A stretch of DNA of 26,993 nt from Zygnema cylindricum (lineage: Eukaryota; Streptophyta; Zygnematophyceae; Zygnematales; Zygnemataceae), in the NCBI GenBank assembly GCA_037447655.1, contig JBBHKE010001776.1, positions 197,707 through 224,699 on the forward strand, given 5' to 3'. This document shows, one piece after another, positions 21,690-26,993 of the stretch (its first letter is position 1; the number at the start of each line of letters is the position of its first letter). The notes below the pieces were generated by a model. The model saw nothing but the letters and a program-made list of their open reading frames with translations. It was not told the origin of the DNA and ran no database searches. Made by a program: the position numbers and the translations under genes.

Positions 21690-22392
21690 GGGTGGACTTC
21701 CATTAGCAAAAAAGTAGGGATTTTTACTGACGGTCGTACCGTTTCGTACAAGTTCGTACAGATTTTTTTTTTTCCAAGGAAAACAACATTACAGAAAAAT
21801 GTCCAATGTTGTAGGCGTAATTTCGGACCGTCGGATTATATTACACTTTTTATCTGAGACGCCACGTCACCAACCCTACAGTTTGTTAAGACCGTGCACA
21901 GTGAGGACAGTTCTCGAATACAGAACGTGTAAAAATAGGCCGCGTGGAAAAGATCAAAATAATCCACGAGGAGCGCGCGCATATGTGCGTACACGTCGCA
22001 AAGGCCACGTGCGCTAGGCCAGGGTGGCTGCGAATCTGCCGAAATTAGCCCGTCACGCTCCCACCATCAAAGTTGCCGACGCCTTTTTGTCGTTGCCTTT
22101 TGAAATTTTGGGTAGTGCATTTAATGCCATATGTACGAGTCATTAAATACCTCCGACGGTACAGATATTTCCTCCGTGGGTACAGATATTACCTCCGATC
22201 GTACAGATATTGCGTTCAAACTTCGCATTCTAAGATTGTTTCAAGATTTTATGCATCTAATATTAACCTAAGTGTTACAACCAGAATGAGCCACGCAAAT
22301 AAAAAGTGGTTTACTGTCGCGACCTAATGGAAGGCACACCTTTCAGTAAAATTTTCCGTACAATTACTGAGACGCCTAATGGAAGTCCACCC
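21690..22392. mobile_element. PIF/Harbinger-like non-autonomous element, 703 bp
   Basis: TIR GGGTGGACTTCCATTAG at 21690 is matched by CTAATGGAAGTCCACCC ending at 22392. TAA flanks both ends (21687-21689, 22393-22395), the TWA-type duplication of this superfamily. A degenerate inner copy of the right TIR (ctaatggaaggcacacc) lies at 22325-22341. The small open frame at 21799-22017 resembles nothing known to me. Confidence 0.85.
22150..22212 (+). repeat. ~21-bp tandem repeat, three units
   Basis: cctccg(n)3-5 gtacagatatt occurs three times within the PIF/Harbinger-like element. Confidence 0.85.
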
Positions 22393-22395
22393 TAA

Positions 22396-22850
22396 CTCGT
22401 CAATAGCTGTTATTTTCTGCGGTTTTTTCTCACAGACAGTCATGCAATGTTGATTTGTCACGTGCTTAACGATTCGTACACTAAGCGGACATTTGGATCT
22501 GCTGTACCGTTTTGTACATTTATTGTAATTTTTTCAAACGTTTAGATGAAAATTATTCACGCAGAGCTTAGCGCCACACATTTCTTCACGAGGCACTAAT
22601 TTAACCAATAACCAAAGAACTTGTAAAATTGGGTAGCCTGACCGAAAAAACGTGAACCAACACACCCAAAAAAAAAAACGGCAGTGAAGAGCAACTGTGA
22701 AGTTTGAACAAACCTAGCGGTCGTCAAATTTTCTTTGCCCTCTTGCACGACAAAAGTACATCAGCGATTTGTCATTGCATACTGTATCGTAATTAAAATC
22801 TTTCATTCGTACAAACCTACAAGTGTATTCAAAAATTCGTACAAATATTA
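22396..22850. other. Upstream intergenic sequence of the lipase gene
   Basis: It is A/T-rich with recurring cgtaca/gtacg strings and no gene. Confidence 0.5.
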
Positions 22851-22853
22851 GAT

Positions 22854-22860
22854 TATAAAT
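22854..22860 (+). promoter_or_regulatory. Possible TATA box of the lipase gene
   Basis: tataaat lies about 125 bases before the chosen ATG. If used, the 5' UTR would be about 95 bases. Sequence similarity only. Confidence 0.35.
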
Positions 22861-22874
22861 TATTGTCCGTACAA

Positions 22875-23219
22875 ATGTCTGTACGGCAATTTGCTTCTTC
22901 CACTTTCAAACCCTCGTTTCAGTTGCATGCATCCATGGCTTCCTTGACCACTTTTCTTCTTCCAATGCTTTCAAATCAGCAGCCATGGCTTCCATGCTGG
23001 CTGCGACAGCTGCAGGCGCCGCCGCTCTCCTTTATTACACTGGATGGTCAGATTCCATTGCCCTTCCGTGGCCTCTTGGAGGCGACCGTCCTGTTTCCTC
23101 CAAAGACCTCATGGATTCTGGACCTGAGGAAGGCGAGACTGAGCGTTCGCGATTGCAGCGAATCAGAGCGCAGCTTAGACGTCCGGCTCGACCGCCTACC
23201 ACATGGCATGAAGCACTAG
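22875..23219 (+). other. Possible upstream ORF overlapping the lipase start
   Basis: ATGs at 22875 and 22935 open a frame that differs from the lipase frame and overlaps its first 235 bases. The second (ccATGGCTTCC) looks like a copy of the true start (ccATGGCTTCC at 22985). It matters only if the transcript starts upstream. Confidence 0.3.
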
Positions 23220-23320
23220 CAATGCTTGCTGAAGCTTTAAGATTTGCATATGGAGAGACTCTCGGAAAGTGGCCGATTCATCATCTTGCTTTTGGAATTA
23301 ATTATCTTTTGAGAAGACAG
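22985..23320 (+). CDS. Lipase exon 1
   Basis: 112 codons from the ATG to AGACAG|gtcggt. Compared with the surrounding intergenic sequence it is GC-richer. It includes the hydrophobic N-terminus, an Arg-rich stretch (RIRAQLRRPARPP) and the conserved TWHEALAMLAEALRFAYGET block. Confidence 0.88.
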
Positions 23321-26300
23321 GTCGGTGACGACGGGAGATGAAGTGTTAAATTTTTTGGAGGAAGCGAGGGGAAGAGAAAGGGAGAGAGAGAGAGGAAAGA
23401 TGTTGCTTTGTTGCATTTGTTGCCTCTTTCTTCTGGCTTGTTGAGTCAGTGTTGCTAATTTCTGGTACAAGCGCCGTTCTGATGCTATTTGACGTTTCTG
23501 AACGGTTATTTCTGAACGTATTTTTCTTAACGTCTATTGCTTAACCTTTTATTGCTTACCGTTTATTTCCTTGTGTTTGTATTGTATTTGTTGTGCCTGT
23601 CCTTTTCTTCTCTCTTTCCTTTTACTTTTTTTGTCTTTTCTGGCTTTTGCATCAGTATATTCGAGATTGTGAAACTGGACTTTCAAGGATATTTAATTTG
23701 ACATGACGTTTCCTTTTTTATTGCTTCAGCATGTAGTTTTTTTTAGCGCATGAGTGTTATTTTTTATGTTCGAAGTTATACGTTTTTTGTTGTATTTTTT
23801 GCGTTTTTTTATTTGTAGCTTCGATACAGCTGTTTCAACTTATTTTTTAACTTCTTGCCGTTTGCATCAACTTGTTTTTAACTCTTATTTTTGGTCGTGC
23901 TAAAATTCCAGAGCAATTCGAAGTGTAATCCTTCGTTTTTAGGTTGCCCTGTCTTTTTTTTCTTTGTTTGAAATTGCTCGTTTCTTAACTCGTGACTTTT
24001 GTCTGTTTTGACATTCCAGAGCCAGTTGAAGCTCGAAGGCGTGTATGCAGGAGAGGGCAGCTCTCGGCTGGGCGGAAGGCAAGTCATAGAGGAGGTTAAT
24101 GAACTCCTTCATTTGATCAGCAAATGTTACCTTTTTTCCAAGAAGCCATTCGAGGCTTTTCTGGAAGAAACCGGGTTTAAAGTCGAGGATGTGTTTCTTT
24201 ACGAGTCTCGGGCTGGGGTGAGGTTCGAACCCGTTTTTTTAATTTGCACATCATTAATTGTCTTTTGTTATGTCAAGAAGAATCAAGGAGTGCTCGTATG
24301 GAGCAATATGAGTGCTAATCAGGCTACACTGTGTGCTTACGATGATGATTACAATTATGATTCTGATTGTAATTTTGATTATGACTAGGACTAGGACTGG
24401 GACTAGGACTGACTCGGACGAAGTGACTATGAATATGATTATGACTATGATTATGATTCTTCGACATTCTCAGCTGAAACTCACTGCAGCTAATTGTGTA
24501 AAATTCTCTATTTTTGTCTTTGAGTTTTGACAAACCAACACAAATATGGCTGTTGTCAAAGTCCTGCATTAGTCATTATATATATGTATATCTTCTTCCT
24601 TCTGGTACACCAGTCTTACTTTGTTATATGTTTAAGTACTTCCCTAAGCATTTCTATGACTCGCTGAAGACATTTCATTTATTCTTCGGTGGATGTGGCA
24701 GTTGCTCAAACCGGCTTTCACCGTCGTTTTGGATCATAAGTATGAGCGAATACTGATCATTATTCGCGGCACCCATTCTATGAAAGACACTCTTACAGTA
24801 GTTACAGGCGCCATTGTGCCTTTCCACCATACTGTTATGGATGGGTCTGGAGTTCGACAACTGGTTCTTGGATATGCCCATTGTGGAATGGTAGCAGCAG
24901 CTCGCTGCATTGCACAGCTGGCCGAGCCGAAGATACGAGAAGCTTTGGCAAAACACACTCATTACAAGATCAAGGTACAAATAGTAAATTCTCTAAGTGT
25001 CAAATGTCATGTCAAGAAGAATCAGGGAGAGCTAGTATGGGAGCAATATAAGTGGCAAATGCATCACTATCTGTGATGTAGGCAAAACACCTAAGTACAA
25101 GATAAGGTACAGATATTTTTTATTTGCACATCAATAAGTGTCAATCGCCATGTCAAGAAGAATCGGGGAAGAGCTAGTATGGGAGCACTATAAGTGGCAA
25201 GTACATCTTGTGTGATATGTGTAGCATTTGGAAAAAACTCTTAGTAAAAGGTCAAGGTATAGTTGATTTTATAGCGGATTCAAGTTGAACTCATGGAAAG
25301 TTTAAAACTGGGCTCTTTTTGTTATTATGAAGAGTGAAAATGTCAAACTTATGATTGCTATTGAAAGGTCCAAAGAATTGTATTCTTAAAGCAAACATGC
25401 ACCTTTTACGCCTCTTTAGTCATGTCTTAACTTTGCTGGACTATTGAAACTGGACATGGTGAACCTAATCTCTTATGTTTTTATTTTTTGTCACTGTTTT
25501 TGTCTCTTTTGTCACAGGTAATAGGGCATTCCTTAGGTGGAGGCACTGCTGCCTTGCTAACGTTTGTTTTGCGCGAGAAGGCTGGCTTTGGGTCAACGAC
25601 CTGTACTGCCTTCGCCCCAGGTACATTGCTTGTTCCCTGCGGTTGTACTTTCTTGGTGATTTTTTGCAGCTGGTTCCAAAATGTAGGATTTACTATCGCA
25701 AAAATTTATGAGACTTGCAATCTGTCTCATCCTCTCTAACTGTACTTATAGTTTGTGTGCGGAAAAGTGCTGAAACACTGTATGTGGTTTCTTCGTTTTA
25801 TACGCATATTTAATGGTTACAAATTCATCTAGTTCGGGAAAAGTACAAATAAGTTTTTCATATGTTTTTGCAGGTGAAACTAAGATTAGGAAGTCTTATT
25901 CCATATTTGGTGTGATAAATTGTTCCACAGTCCATACTGGATGTTTGTGGTATATGAGAATGCCAGCTTGCCTACTTTTCTGTGTGGCCAGATTTGCCAT
26001 TGCTGTTATTATTTGTAACTTCTGTAAAGTATGGATGGACTGGACGGGCTATGCAATTATGGAAGTCTTGTTCCATCTTTGGTGTGATTAATCGCTCCGC
26101 AGTCGGCAGTGTATATTTGTTAGTAACTTCTGTAAAGTATGTGTGGACTGGATGGGAACAGCTGCTTGTATGACATGGGAGTTAGCCGAATCAGGTGCCG
26201 GTTGTGTGACATCTGTCGTTCATGGATGGGACCTTGTTCCGACATTCTCGGCCGCCTCCTCTGATGACCTGCGTTCTGAGGTGAGAATAAGCTGACAGAA

Positions 26301-26766
26301 GAAGGGAAGTCCAGTAGTTCGGTCAAAATTGCACAGATTGACAGTGTTAATGCATGTGGGAACGTTTGTTAGTGGGCAGATTTTGGCTTTTTTATTTCTG
26401 CTGTCTCGACTAGTTGATGTGTCTGGCAGGCAACTTATCTATTACAATTTACAGTAAAGATCATTACATATTACTTCAACCACAGTCGGTGTGACGTCTG
26501 TTTCAATTTTATTGCAGGTGACAGCATCGGCGTGGGTGAACGATTTGCGAGAACAGATGGAACAAATGCGTATTTTGCGGATTGTGATGGGATCAGCCGG
26601 AGCTCTTCAACAACGTCTTTTCAGTATTGGAGCTGCCACCAATAGTAGTGTGAGGGCTTCTCTCATGCGCTACAGCAACATGGAGATGACTTCTCTGCTA
26701 CAGCCTTCTCTGTCTATTAGTCGCGCAACAGGAGCTCTGTGGCAACCTGTTTCCAGGGGTTCTCGG
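22985..26766 (+). CDS. Class-3 lipase with mono-/diacylglycerol lipase N-terminal domain (3' partial, 6 exons)
   Basis: A predicted serine hydrolase acting on acylglycerols, probably membrane-associated. Exons 22985-23320, 24020-24217, 24702-24974, 25518-25620, 26162-26280 and 26518-26766 join without a phase conflict into 426 codons. The start is chosen because MASMLAATAAGAAALLYYTG matches plant homologues; residues 4-17 are a hydrophobic anchor-like stretch. The N-terminal domain includes ETLGKWPIHHLAFGINYLLR. The lipase domain has RGTHSMKDT (oxyanion region, about 200-208), GYAHCGMVAAARC, the nucleophile elbow GHSLGGG (Ser274), TAFAPAACMTWELAESGAG, and GWDLVPTFSA with the likely catalytic Asp327. 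The catalytic His should lie further on; homologues run to about 640 residues, so the end is beyond the window. Closest by memory: Arabidopsis At3g14075/At4g16070 type. Confidence 0.92.
23321..24019. other. Lipase intron 1
   Basis: It is T-rich with degenerate phrases (cgtttctgaacggttatttctgaacgt; attgcttaccgttta) near 23500-23570. Nothing else is recognised. Confidence 0.6.
24020..24217 (+). CDS. Lipase exon 2
   Basis: The acceptor is gacattccag and the donor GGG|gtgagg; 66 codons in phase 0. It encodes EVNELLHLISKCYLFSKKPF then FLEETGFKVEDVFLYESRAG, a strong family match. Confidence 0.92.
24240..24325 (+). repeat. Intronic repeat shared with lipase intron 3
   Basis: tttgcacatca...tatgtcaagaagaatcaagg...tatggagcaatat matches units at about 24990-25075 and 25125-25225 in the next intron. 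Confidence 0.85.
24340..24462 (+). repeat. Degenerate GATTAT / GGACTA short repeats
   Basis: gattatgatt-type units enclose a stretch of (ggacta)n near 24386-24412. It is intronic. Confidence 0.85.
24702..24974 (+). CDS. Lipase exon 3
   Basis: The acceptor is gatgtggcag and the donor AAG|gtacaa; 91 codons. It encodes LLKPAFTVVLDHKYERI, IIRGTHSMKDTLTVVTGAIV and GYAHCGMVAAARCIAQLAE, all highly conserved. Confidence 0.95.
24950..25260 (+). repeat. Tandem copies of the exon 3 donor region (~130-150 bp units)
   Basis: Exon end ggcaaaacacactcattacaag..aag|gtac recurs as ggcaaaacacctaagtacaag..aag|gtacag (GT at 25107) and ttggaaaaaactcttagtaaa..caag|gtatag (GT at 25257). The intervening catgtcaagaagaatc(a/g)ggg block repeats too. 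Confidence 0.9.
25518..25620 (+). CDS. Lipase exon 4, catalytic serine
   Basis: The acceptor is ttgtcacag and the donor CCAG|gtacat (phase 1). It encodes VIGHSLGGGTAALLTFVLRE then TTCTAFAP. GHSLGGG is the G-x-S-x-G elbow. Confidence 0.95.
25885..26161 (+). repeat. Tandem duplication of the exon 5 acceptor region
   Basis: ggaagtcttattccatatttggtgtgat (25889) recurs at 26061, and taacttctgtaaagtatg (26016) recurs at 26123, the latter just before the true acceptor ggatgggaacag. The first copy has ggacgggctatg in place of the acceptor. Spacings of 172 and 107 bp show an internal deletion or insertion. Confidence 0.85.
26162..26280 (+). CDS. Lipase exon 5
   Basis: CT completes the split Ala; the donor is GAG|gtgaga. 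It encodes ACMTWELAESGAGCVTSVVH then GWDLVPTFSAASSDDLRSE, with the likely catalytic Asp in DLVPT. Confidence 0.94.
26518..26766 (+). CDS. Lipase exon 6 (last in window)
   Basis: The acceptor is tttattgcag and the donor TCGG|gtaaga; 83 codons. VTASAWVNDLREQMEQMRIL matches the family; the rest (ending ATGALWQPVSRGSR) fits its variable Ser-rich region before the C-terminus. Confidence 0.88.
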
Positions 26767-26892
26767 GTAAGATCCATTTTCTGGTCACTATTGACCGGAT
26801 GGAAAACGTCCACACATGGAGTTCGGCTAGTATTTTCTTTATGGACAGGTCGATTGTTCTCTTCGATTAAGAAAAAAACATTTTTTTCCAAT

Positions 26893-26977
<85 letters not shown>

Positions 26978-26993
26978 CCTCCCTCTCTCTCTC
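26767..26993. repeat. Lipase intron 6 start and (CT)n to the window edge
   Basis: Anonymous sequence to about 26893, then CT dinucleotides to the end. Confidence 0.9.

Noticed and set aside
21799-22017. Transposase fragment in the PIF/Harbinger-like element
   Set aside because: The 72-codon frame shows no DDE or Myb-like motif that I can recognise.

Overview
The window is nuclear DNA from a plant or streptophyte alga. It holds short, well-spliced exons in long introns that are full of microsatellites, tandem duplications and small non-autonomous transposons. Both recognisable genes lie on the + strand and match plant protein families. There are no bacterial-style operons, and most long open frames are low-complexity repeat. 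The proteins look streptophyte; I cannot name the species. All homology statements rest on remembered family sequences, not on a database search.

Gene 1 (about 1078-18373) is the C-terminal part of APC1, the large scaffold subunit of the anaphase-promoting complex/cyclosome. I reconstruct 17 exons that join in frame into about 739 codons ending in TAA at 18371-18373. The N-terminal part of the gene lies left of the window. One acceptor (near 11941) is ambiguous and one intron (17469-17932) appears to use a GC donor.

Gene 2 (22985 to beyond 26766) is a plant class-3 lipase of the mono-/diacylglycerol lipase N-terminal type. Six phase-consistent exons encode 426 codons, including a GHSLGGG nucleophile elbow. 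The 3' end lies right of the window. The two genes have no obvious functional link.

Between and inside the genes: (i) a 551-bp miniature LTR retrotransposon (4043-4593, minus orientation) has LTRs that each carry a complete tRNA-like pol III module (A box, B box, T4 terminator), with a tRNA-iMet-type primer binding site and a purine tract in a 61-bp interior; (ii) two hAT-like elements lie in consecutive APC1 introns, one with a perfect 8-bp target duplication; (iii) there are PIF/Harbinger-like, MULE-like and TA-flanked MITE-like elements and a foldback element; (iv) at least seven exon-intron junctions in the two genes have been tandemly copied into the adjoining intron, so that real splice sites sit beside arrays of decayed or intact-looking copies. 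Items (i) and (iv) are the most unusual things here. The 18.4-22.9 kb intergenic stretch contains no gene I can support.
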